Assembly (NCBI GenBank): GCA_016715065.1
Contig: JADKBN010000021.1
Coordinates: 1-38,605 of the forward strand
Origin: Fibrobacterota bacterium
Lineage (GTDB): Bacteria > Fibrobacterota > Fibrobacteria > UBA5070
Direction: 5' to 3'
Length of the DNA: 38,605 bases
This document shows positions 31,301 through 37,876 of this stretch, in pieces. A program made the translations under genes and the position numbers. Each line of letters begins with the position of its first letter. The first letter of the stretch is position 1. A model generated the notes under the pieces. The model saw nothing but the letters and a program-made list of their open reading frames with translations. It did no database searches and had not been told where the DNA came from.

Positions 31301-31503
31301 GGAGCGAAGTAGTCGCTCCCTTCGCCTGTTTGAGGTGCCGTCCACAGGAACTCGAAGGACGTGATGACGCCCAGTTCCTTCTTCAGCTCCGCGTAGGCAT
31401 GAAGTGAGAAAGAAGTCGCAGCAACCCGCAACTTGGCGCCTCGGCAAAGCGAAGCCTTCAGGTCGTCGCCAACCCGTTGGTCATAGTTGTCCAGCAGGAT
31501 CAT
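28321..31503 (-). CDS. SNF2-type helicase with degenerate PLD-like N-terminus
   Basis: An intact 1060-residue protein. Residues 1-200 (MILLDNYDQRVGDDLKASLC, then RVAATSFSLHAYAELKKELG) resemble the phospholipase-D-like domain found on some restriction helicases. The HxK signature is absent, and only an SGFTADGLGYKLG echo of the second half remains. The SNF2/SF2 motor follows: ILADSVGLGKTFTALAV (Walker A, about 263), LVVIDESHNFRN (DESH, about 348), VLMLSATPVNNHF (about 386), ILIATDCISEGQNLQ and IIQRFGRIDRIGS (about 800). The C-terminal 200 residues are of unknown role. Its TGA overlaps the ATG of the DUF4391-Mod gene (ATGA), indicating translational coupling. It probably remodels or translocates DNA for the restriction complex. 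First large gene of the operon. Confidence 0.9.
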   Translation of the reverse strand: MILLDNYDQRVGDDLKASLCRGAKLRVAATSFSLHAYAELKKELGVITSFEFLWTAPQTGEGSDYFAPLFGGEAEVGFRNLLTQQALARDCKEWVAKKASFRLATEKAGALQSFANLEKNPGSVVYQPLSGFTADGLGYKLGSRAPVLTFRFDEASIAESFQKLFGQIWNDPERARNVTANICQLLDLAAQDQPPERLYLQMLQSVFRDFLDGVNDDALPNERSGFRETLIWKKLFNFQSDAALGIIDKLERYDGCILADSVGLGKTFTALAVIKYYELRNKSVLVLCPKKLSDNWLNYNRNHKTNLFAADRFRYDVLCHTDLSRVSGESLGISLGKVNWGNYDLVVIDESHNFRNNEAVKGRETRYQRLLNKVIRDGVKTRVLMLSATPVNNHFKDLRNQIALAYEGRSENLSEKLNVASSIEEIFRKAQAAFQKWAKSPPEQRTAAAILDALDLDFFQVLDAVTIARSRRQIQSSYDTSGIGKFPERLKPLSLRCPITTRSDALDLEEIHSRLSLLTLSIYAPLNFVLSSRLGKYEKLFDTEVAGRGRLRQTDRERSLQQLMTVNLLKRLESSVESFRLTLATLRQNLSNTLDTIAAFQRSGGNTVGRIEGWASEVGELDDEEQEDLDTFRTGGKVQVDLADMDLLSWQHDLESDLHLIEELLGSMDRVAKTDDTKLQNLRQLILDKVARPLNAGNRKVLVFTAFAPELLKLGLHTAKMTGSAPPRSTLGKYHELQSILTLFSPHSKEKTQSLPDEVGEIDILIATDCISEGQNLQDCDFLVNYDIHWNPVRIIQRFGRIDRIGSVNEVIQLVNYWPDISLDDYIHLKERVENRMVIADAVATADDNVLAPEAGEVAYRKEQLRRLQEEVVELEDLKTGVNITDLGLNDFRMDLLQARRDGRNPSFLPSGLFAVLPSDLQRGLVAGALFALRQIDGKATDPHNRVHPYALVYVDAQGEIVFDHTQAKVQLDLWRMACRSRTEPSLAACELFKQATNNGKDMSKMVRLLEAAVRSMGQVNEEKDLDSFFTRSRTTASRKHTRSMDDYEVIAFLPVVDMP

Positions 31504-31535
31504 GCCAGAGGGTTGCAGCTGGAGACGGCGGTCAT
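31500..31535 (-). CDS. Eleven-codon upstream reading frame coupled to the helicase start
   Basis: ATG at 31535 preceded by AGGAAAGCC (AGGA, spacing about 7) opens MTAVSSCNPLA. Its TGA overlaps the helicase ATG as ATGA. The helicase ATG itself has no visible Shine-Dalgarno, so ribosomes may reach it from this frame. Alternatively a single indel would make this the true N-terminus of the helicase. Confidence 0.4.
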   Translation of the reverse strand: MTAVSSCNPLA

Positions 31536-31591
31536 TTGGCTTTCCTGGGTACCGAATCGCCCATCATCAGGAACGATCTCTCGCGCGAATA

Positions 31592-31620
31592 ATAGATCAT
31601 TCATGATCTATCGCATTATA
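31592..31620 (-). promoter_or_regulatory. Palindromic operator and -10 box between defence operon and regulator
   Basis: A perfect palindrome, ATAGATCAT-TC-ATGATCTAT (31592-31611), has 9-bp arms. A consensus TATAAT lies on the minus strand at 31620-31615, pointing to the helicase operon, so the palindrome covers the expected transcription start. The -35 region is weak (TTCAAA-like). The palindrome lies in the 159-bp gap before the divergent XRE gene, the expected place for that regulator's operator. Confidence 0.65.
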
Positions 31621-31662
31621 GGGGATCTTCGAACTTTTGAAGCCTCATGCCAGTTTGGGTGT

Positions 31663-32037
31663 GTGAGCAAACGCAGTCCCAACGAGCTGGAAGAGCAAAA
31701 ACGGCTTGGGGAGCTTATTCGCGAGCGCCGGAGAAACGCCGAGTTGACTCAAAATGACTTGGCCGATGCATTGGATGTGCCGCTTCTCTTGATCCAGCGC
31801 ATCGAACGAGGCGAAGCCCTTCTGACTGTCCCGCGCCTGATCAAGCTCGCCGAAGCATTCCAAGTGGACCCGGCGGAGCTTCTACGCGACCTGTCCAGCT
31901 GGGAGGCACGCGAGGGTGCTTCCTCCCTGCGCGATCTCACCCACGAGGAACGTCGGCTGCTTTCCGCCTACCACCGGATTGAAGACAAGGTGCAGCGCCG
32001 CAACATCCTGGATCTGATTGAGCGGATGGTCCACTAG
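31663..32037 (+). CDS. XRE-family transcriptional regulator, probable controller protein
   Basis: A 124-residue protein with an N-terminal Cro/C1-type helix-turn-helix: LGELIRERRRNAELTQNDLA, then DALDVPLLLIQRIERGEALL and VPRLIKLAEAFQVDPAELL. The C-terminal helical part (HEERRLLSAYHRIEDKVQRR) probably dimerises. I chose the GTG at 31663 because the upstream in-frame ATG at 31603 lies inside the palindrome. It is divergent from the restriction-modification operon, a usual position for controller proteins that time methylase and nuclease expression; that role is inferred. The frame is intact. Confidence 0.85.
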   Translation: MSKRSPNELEEQKRLGELIRERRRNAELTQNDLADALDVPLLLIQRIERGEALLTVPRLIKLAEAFQVDPAELLRDLSSWEAREGASSLRDLTHEERRLLSAYHRIEDKVQRRNILDLIERMVH

Positions 32038-32076
32038 CGGATCCTGCGGCTTGCCTGCCGCAAAGGTGCGCCAGGG

Positions 32077-32110
32077 ACCCTTCGGCGCGCTTCGCTTGCT
32101 CAGGACAAGT
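32077..32110 (+). repeat. Intergenic repeat copy, variant
   Basis: ACCCTTCGGCGCGCTTCGCT is followed by TGCTCAGGACAAGT, a variant of the same repeat family. It lies 39 bp after the XRE gene. Confidence 0.55.
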
Positions 32111-32169
32111 TCAGCCCGCAGGGCCGGGACGCCCCGCAATGGAGGCGGTGGCCCGGCAGGCAGCCCGGC

Positions 32170-32219
32170 CCCGCCGCAACGTAGGGACGCAACATTTTGC
32201 GTCCGTATGTCGCGGCGGG
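32170..32219. repeat. Fifty-base palindrome
   Basis: The arms CCCGCCGCAACGTAGGGACG and CGTCCGTATGTCGCGGCGGG pair around a GCAACATTTTGC centre with three mismatches and one G-T pair. It could fold into a long hairpin in the non-coding gap 32038-32400, which otherwise holds two repeat copies and no gene that I can see. Confidence 0.75.
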
Positions 32220-32353
32220 TGAGGCGCCCGACAGATTCCGACCGCCACGAAAAAGCCCCGCCAACCTTTGCGGTCGACAGGGCCTGTTCGGTAGCTGCCA
32301 TTTCCCGCCGCCCTTGGCGCTCGAGGCGCCCAACCGAGGCCCTGGTAGCCGCA

Positions 32354-32393
32354 GTTGTCGAGACGCGGCTTCGCCGCTCCTCAGGACGAACGG
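32354..32393 (+). repeat. Intergenic repeat copy
   Basis: GTTGTCGAGACGCGGCTTCG is followed by CCGCTCCTCAGGACGAACGG. It matches the copies at 7131 and 8452 at both ends and has a GCGGC-TTC-GCCGC hairpin in the middle. It lies 7 bp beyond the glyS stop. Confidence 0.75.
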
Positions 32394-32400
32394 ATGCTTT

Positions 32401-33639
32401 CTACTTCAGCCGATCCCGCAGGTAATTTTCCACCTGGTCGATCGCGATGCGGTCCTGCGTCATCTTGTCGCGCTCGCGGATGGTGACGGTACAGCTTGCC
32501 CGCCACTTCCACCTGTTCCGGCTTCTTGTACAGAGGCAGGATCGCGGCCTTGACCGGGGCTACGCGCGGGTGGAACCGCAACACGGTGCGGTCTTCGCCG
32601 TTTTCCAATCGTTCCAGGTCGTAGGCGTCGCAGAGGGTCATCAGGGCCAGACGGTCGGCGCTCAGGGCTGGCTCCACCACCCAGGGATGTACCGCTCGTT
32701 GGAGACCTTGTCGTGGTAGCGCATGTCCTCGCCGGAGTGCTCCATGTGCTGCTTGAGGTCGTAGTCGGTGCGGCAGGCGATGCCCCACAGCTCGCCCCAG
32801 CCGAACGGGAACTCGTACTCGATGTCGCAGGTGCCGGAGCTGTAGAAGGAGAGCTCCTCCTTCTCGTGCTCGCGCAGACGCAATTTGTCGCCATTGATCC
32901 CGACAATACCTGTCAGGAAGTTCATGCAGGTTTCCTTCCAGGGTGTACCAGGGCGCGTCGTCGCCGGGCTTGCAGAAGAACCCAGTTCCATCTGCTCGAA
33001 CTCGCGGGTGAAGGTGAAGTTTCCGGGAGTGATCTCGTTGCGGAAACTCTTCCTGATCTGCCCCACGCCGAAGGGCACCTTGACACGGGCGCTTTTCCAC
33101 GATGGACTTGAAGTCCACGAAGATGCCCTGGGCGGTTTCCGGGCGCAGGTACACGGCGGCGCCTTCGCCTTCCACCACGCCTTGTTCGGTCTTGAACATC
33201 AGGTTGAAGGCGCGGGGTTCGGTCCAGTCGAGCTTGCCGCAGGACGGACACACGATCTTGTGTTCGTTCACCAGCGCGAACAGTTCGGAATTGGACTTGC
33301 CGGCGATGGCGCTGGAGCCGAGCTTGGCTTCCACGAGGTGATCCGCGCGTTCGCGGGCGTGGCACTTCTTGCAATCCATGAGAGGATCGGAGAGCTCTTG
33401 AGGTGGCCGGACGCCTACCAGACCTTGGTGTTCAGCAAGATGCTGAATCGAGGCCCACCACGTCGTCGCTTTTGGACGAAGTGCTTCCACCACAGGTCCT
33501 TGAGGTTGCGCTTGAGCTCCACGCCGTAGGGACCGCAGTCCCAGGTGTTGGCGAGTCTCGTAGATCTCCGATCCGGGAATACGAATCCACGGCGTTTGGA
33601 GAGGAGACGATTTCTTTGAGGTTCTCCGAGCTTGGCCAT
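32401..33639 (-). CDS. glyS: Glycyl-tRNA synthetase, class II, frameshifted and internally deleted
   Basis: This enzyme charges tRNA-Gly. The corrected start is MAKLENLKEIVS followed by KRRGFVFPGSEIY, LANTWDCGPYGVELKRNLKD, and the Cys pairs DCKKCHAR and CPSCGKLDW that may bind zinc. RPETAQGIFVDFK, SFRNEITPGNFTFTREFEQM (motif 2 region) and EWGIACRTDYDL-like GELWGIACRTDYDL follow. The anticodon-binding domain starts at HPRVAPVKAAILPLYKK, but GKLY jumps directly to TVTIRERDKMTQDRIAIDQV and ends LRDRLK. About 45-60 residues, including the RYRRQDEIGTP motif, are missing; a matching fragment lies at 22.5 kb. At least six other indels occur. The single-chain alpha2-type architecture fits archaeal/eukaryote-like bacterial GlyRS (glyQS type). 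Confidence 0.9.
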
Positions 33640-33864
33640 GTTTGTCTGTCGCGCCGCAAACGGGTTGAGGCGCGCCTTTCTGGAGGAGTCGGATTCCGGC
33701 TGGATGTCGGTCCGAAGGTCGGCAAAGTAGATCCGATCCGCCGCCGCCCTCGGGGCGTGCTTCGGCCTGGGTTCTCAAATCACCAGTTTGCTCGGAGGCG
33801 GTTGAGGTGGATGCGGATGAGTGATGTCCGCATGTCACCGGAAATTCAGCAAGTGCCGTAGGGC

Positions 33865-35028
33865 ATGGAGGAAGACTCCGCCGGTCAGATCTGGTTCACG
33901 GAACGCCCCGGTCGCGTTTCGCGGCTGGACCCTGTCACGGGGGTGCGCCGCGTCCTGTTGAACTTGCCGGATGTCTACTCCACTGGCGAGACGGGTCTTT
34001 TGGACCTCGCCCTCCATCCCGCCTTCCCCAAGGTTCCCCAGATCTTCACGGTCACATACCAGTCCGGAGGCCATTCAGGAACGACTGGTCCGATTGATCG
34101 GGGAGGCGGCCCGCGACACGTTGCTGCCTGCCGACACGCTGTTGGATGGGGTGCGGGGCGTGAGCACCCATGTGGGGTCGCGCTTGTTGTTCTTGCCCGA
34201 CACCACCCTTCTCATGTCCTCCGGCGACTTCCAGAATCAGCCCATCGCCCAGGACCCAAGGGCCGTGGAAGGCAAGATCCTGCGCATGACCACCGCAGGC
34301 GCCCTCCCGCCGACAACCCGGTTCCGGGTTTCCTGGCCCTGACCACCGGGCACCGCAATGTCCAGGCCTGGCCATGGCCCCGCGGGGAGGGGTCTTCTAT
34401 TCCGAGCACGGCCCCAACAACGACGACGAGTTCGGGGTCGTGCGCAAAGGCGCAACTACGGTTGGCCCACGGTGCACGGCTTTTGCGACGACGTGGTGGA
34501 AGACAAATTCTGTCTCGATTCCAATGTGGTGGAGCCGTTGTCCGCCTACACGCCCACCTTGGCGGTGGCGGCATCGAGTGGTACGGCGCCGACGCGTTCC
34601 CGTCGTTGAAGGGCCGTGTCCTGATGGTCTCCCTCGCGGGCCAGCTTCGCGCCCTGCGGGTCCATGCCGACAAGGATTCCCTGCTCTCGGACTCCATCCT
34701 GGTGAACAATCGCTGGGGCCGGCTTCGCGACGTTCTGGTGCTGGCCAACGGCTACATCGTGGTGGCGGTTTCCAACCGCGACGGCCGAGGGACCGCTGGG
34801 GCCGTCGACGACCGGCTGATTTTGCTCTCGCCCGCGGGCAGCTCGAAGGTGTCGCGCCGAGTCCAAGCAACGGCAGCCGGTCGTGTTTTGAACGTGCGCA
34901 ACTTGGGCGGGCGATTGGTTCGTGCTGGCAGCGACCTGAGCGGACTTCCCGCGAGCCTCTACTTGCTCGAGTTCGAATCCGGAACGATGGTGCCCGCGAT
35001 CCAGCACGGAGGCTTGCGCAAATATTGA
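33865..35028 (+). CDS. Glucose/sorbosone dehydrogenase-like propeller with T9SS-like tail
   Basis: This is a PQQ-type soluble aldose dehydrogenase fold, probably exported; substrate unknown. Motifs across frames: GQIWFTERPGRVSRLDPVTG, TGLLDLALHPAFP, LTTGHRNVQGLA (after correction), FYSEHGPNNDDEFGVV, RNYGWPTVHGFCDD and GIEWYGADAFPSLKGRVLMV. The end of the protein, RVLNVRNLGGRLVRAGSDLS followed by GLPASLYLLEFESG, resembles a type IX secretion C-terminal domain. Frame changes occur near 34060-34340, 34390 and 34570. The true start is upstream: a hydrophobic piece (SAAALGACFGLGS) near 33738-33780 could be its signal peptide in another frame. Bases 33640-33864 hold nothing else. Confidence 0.75.
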   Translation: MEEDSAGQIWFTERPGRVSRLDPVTGVRRVLLNLPDVYSTGETGLLDLALHPAFPKVPQIFTVTYQSGGHSGTTGPIDRGGGPRHVAACRHAVGWGAGREHPCGVALVVLARHHPSHVLRRLPESAHRPGPKGRGRQDPAHDHRRRPPADNPVPGFLALTTGHRNVQAWPWPRGEGSSIPSTAPTTTTSSGSCAKAQLRLAHGARLLRRRGGRQILSRFQCGGAVVRLHAHLGGGGIEWYGADAFPSLKGRVLMVSLAGQLRALRVHADKDSLLSDSILVNNRWGRLRDVLVLANGYIVVAVSNRDGRGTAGAVDDRLILLSPAGSSKVSRRVQATAAGRVLNVRNLGGRLVRAGSDLSGLPASLYLLEFESGTMVPAIQHGGLRKY

Positions 35029-35090
35029 AGGAAGCGGGAGTGGTTGGGGAAGCGACCCTTGCCGATGCGCTTTAGTTCTACAATGAGCCG

Positions 35091-35964
35091 GTGAACGTAT
35101 TGGCCGTCATCCTTTTTGTGGAGCGCCCCCTCCAAGTCGTTTTCGCACGGACTCCGGATTCGGCCGGCGCCATCAGGTGGAGCTTTGGCTGGACCCGTAT
35201 TATTCGGCGGTCAATTGCACCAAGACCTTGGCCGAAGGTCCCATCGCCAAGCTGGTGTCGGATGGAGAGCGCGACACGGACTGGTGGTTGTTCGAACACA
35301 TCTTCCAGCCGCGCGATCTGTTGGTGGAAGCGAGCCTGAACCCTCTGCCCGTGGGAGGATGGGCGGTGCGCAAGTGGGCCCGAGGCCTACCACGACGCCC
35401 GGGTGAGGAATGTCCACTTGGTGAAGGCGCTGACGGAAGGGTTTCCGAACCGTGGGCGGCGAGCGTGTTTTGGGAAACGTGGTCAACCTGGTGCGCGGAG
35501 AGGATTCCTCAGGTCAACGGAACCGCCTACAGCGGCTTTCGCTGAGCTGGAGCCGATGGAATCTGCTGGACAACCATCTGGTCCGCGGGGACTGGATCGA
35601 GTCCGAACTGAAAATCAAGGGGACGATCTTCGCGCGGAACGGCGCATGGGGGTGGAGCTTTCGGACGGGGGTGGCGGGAACACCTCAATCCGGACATCCA
35701 CAGCTATTTCTACGGCTCGCTCAAGCGCAGTCGCACGGATTTCAAGCATTCCGGTTGGAACCCGATGCGCAACAGCTCCGTGGAATTGAGGATGGATCTG
35801 GATCGCGAAAGGTTCCCGCAAGTGGACCTTTGCGTTGGTTTCTGATTCTTGGGAAGAAGTTCCTTCGAAACGGAACCATGGCTTGGTCTGTGTACGGTGG
35901 GCTGGTGGACGAGGTTCGGTCTGGCTACTCCCGCGACTGCAACCCATCGCACCGAAAGGCTTGA
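35091..35964 (+). CDS. Probable outer-membrane beta-barrel protein, frameshifted
   Basis: GTG start at 35091 opens NVLAVILFVERPLQVVFA, a signal-peptide-like segment. The rest alternates polar and aromatic residues, as in outer-membrane barrels: VELWLDPYYSAVNCTKTLAE, RDTDWWLFEHIFQPRDLLVE, HLVKALTEGFPEPW, SGFALSWSRWNLLDNHLVRG and NPDIHSYFYGSLKRSRTDFK. At least five indels disturb it. The end is unsure: the frames stop at 35845, 35964 or 36005 depending on the last shift; I give the middle one. No specific family is recognised. It lies between the dehydrogenase-like gene and hisC on the same strand. Confidence 0.5.
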
Positions 35965-36075
35965 AGGTGATTTTCCAAACCGGATCTGGAGTGGTAGCCT
36001 CCTGATCCCTCTCTGTTGCGCCCCATGCTGTTTAACCATTGCCGGAATGTCGGGTGTCGTTGCTTATTGGAGATC

Positions 36076-37131
36076 ATGATGGATCCGAAAACATTGTGGA
36101 GCGAAGGCTTGGGCGATGTTCCAGCCTACGTGGCCTGGGCGAACAGCCCCAGGGCGAGGCTGGATCAAGCTCAACACCAACGAGTGCCCTTACGGCCCCA
36201 GCCCCAAGGCGATTGCGGCCATGCGTGAGGCCGACGACGATCGTTTGCGGTTGTACCCGGACCGTCGGGCCAGATCCTGCGCGAAGCCGTGGCCAAAGTC
36301 CACGGCGTGCCGGCGCAGGACGTGTTTTGCGGCAACGGTTCGACGAGGTCATCGCCTTTGCCTTTCGCGCCTTTTTTGGACACGGTGCGCCGGTCCTGTT
36401 CCCGGATGTGACGTATTCGTTCTATCCCATCTGGGCGCGCGCGTTCGGGTTTGATTTCAAGACCATTGCGTTGCGCGAGGATTACCGGATCGATCCGGCC
36501 GATTACGCGCTGCCCGCTTCGGGCGTGATCTTTCCCAATCCCAACGCCCCGACAAGCGTGGGTTTGGCTTTGGATGCGGTCGAATCCATTCTCCGCGCCC
36601 AGCCCAACCGCGTGGTCATCGTGGACGAGGCCTACATCGATTGTGGGGGCCAGTCGGCCATTCCCTTGTGGCGAAGTTCCCCAACCTCGTGGTGGTCCAC
36701 ACGTTTTCCAAGTCGCGCGCCCTGGCGGGATTGCGCGCCTCCTTCGCGGTGGCCAGCCCCGGGTTGGTGCCCGCATTGGAACGGGTGCGCGATTGGTACA
36801 ACTCCTACACCTCGACCGCATCGCCCAGGCGGGCGCCGCCGCCGCGCTCCTGGACACCGATTGGACGCAGGGCTGACCGGCAAGGTGGTGAACACCGCGA
36901 GCGCTTCGCCGCTGCGTTGGAGGCCAAAGGTTGGTCGGTGCTGCCCTCGCAGGCCAATTTCTTCGCGGCCCATCCATCCCGCAGCGCCCAAGAAGTGCTG
37001 GGCATGCCCGCGCGATCGCCGGATCCTGGTGCGCGTGCGTTCCGTGGTGCCAGGCTGGACAAGCACGGCGCATCAACATCGGCACCGACGAGCAGATGGA
37101 CCAGGTGCTTGAGGCGCTGGACAGATTCTGA
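36076..37131 (+). CDS. hisC: Histidinol-phosphate aminotransferase, frameshifted
   Basis: A PLP enzyme converting imidazole-acetol phosphate and glutamate to histidinol phosphate in histidine synthesis. Motifs: WIKLNTNECPYGPSPKAIAA, LRLYPDP, VFCGNGSDEVIAFAFRAFF (read across a shift), FPDVTYSFYPIWARAFG, GVIFPNPNAPTSVGL, VVIVDEAYIDCGG and HTFSKSRALAGLRASFAV, which holds the Lys that binds PLP. The C-terminal Arg region is blurred by indels and ends RINIGTDEQMDQVLEALDRF. The length, about 352 codons, is normal. GGAG at 36069-36072 precedes two tandem ATGs (36076 and 36079). No other his genes are adjacent. Confidence 0.9.
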
Positions 37132-37243
37132 CGCATTGGCGGATCGGAAGCGGATAAATTCCGCTCGAGCATGCTACCGCAAGATGGTGTAGTAAGGTAT
37201 TCTTCCAATCCGGACGATTGAGGTCGTCCGAAGTCCCCCATTG

Positions 37244-37876
37244 ATGGAACGAACGCAAATGCCCGATCGAAACGCGCCGTTCGTGGAACGCTGATACTGG
37301 CTTTGGTCGCATTGCTCGGATCTTGCCAGACACACCGTGGTGGAAGGACGTTCCAGCTCCTCCCCGGGAAACCGTCTGAGCGCCGAGCTCGCGTTCGCTG
37401 CGGGAATCGCTCCGGACAGCGTTTCTTGGAAGCTGGGAGTGGAAAAAAATCTGCAGGAGGTACAAGACGTCGGTGCGATTCCCTCTTGCGGCGGAGGATC
37501 TCTTCAGGTCGAGTACGGGCCAGCCAAAGGTGATACGCTTTGGGTGGAGTTTCAGGATACGGCCTGCGTGTTTCCACCATGGCATGGGTTCGAGACGGGG
37601 CAGGCGATCCTTTTACAGCTCGCTTGGAAACAATCCAACGCGACACCCTGGCCCGGTTGATTCTTCACAAGATGTTCGCGGCGGGCATTGCCGGAAAACC
37701 AAGGCCGACTCCGTCTACGCCAGCTTTTGTTGGACGGCAAGCTGGAATTCAATGGCTTCCCTGATTCGGTGCCGGGCGGCATGGAACCCGCCAAAATACG
37801 ACGGCTCGCGTTGGCCCAGGCAGTCGAGCGCAATCTCACCTTGGCTCAGCTTTCGGACGCGTGGGTGTTGACCTGA
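37244..37876 (+). CDS. Lipoprotein of unknown function, frameshifted
   Basis: After a frameshift near 37272 the N-terminus reads RAVRGTLILALVALLGSCQT, a lipoprotein signal with LGSC lipobox. A Ser-rich linker is followed by LSAELAFAAGIAPDSVSWKL, CGGGSLQVEYGPAKGDTLWV, then DTLARLILHKMFAAGIAGKP and LLDGKLEFNGFPDSVPGGME. The last piece (LALAQAVERNLTLAQLSDAW) is helical. Corrected length is about 210 residues. Two or more Cys in the middle (DTACVFPPW, PSCGGG) may form a disulphide. No family is recognised. Bases 37132-37243 show no terminator that I trust. Confidence 0.55.

Noticed and set aside
22590..31503. DISARM or BREX system
   Set aside because: There is no DUF1998 protein, PglZ, BrxC-like ATPase or Lon-like gene. 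Mod and Res motifs are of type III, so an expanded type III system fits better.
31603..31662. Upstream ATG start for the XRE regulator
   Set aside because: The in-frame ATG at 31603 lies within the palindrome and would add 20 residues unlike XRE N-termini; the GTG at 31663 places the helix-turn-helix at the usual distance.
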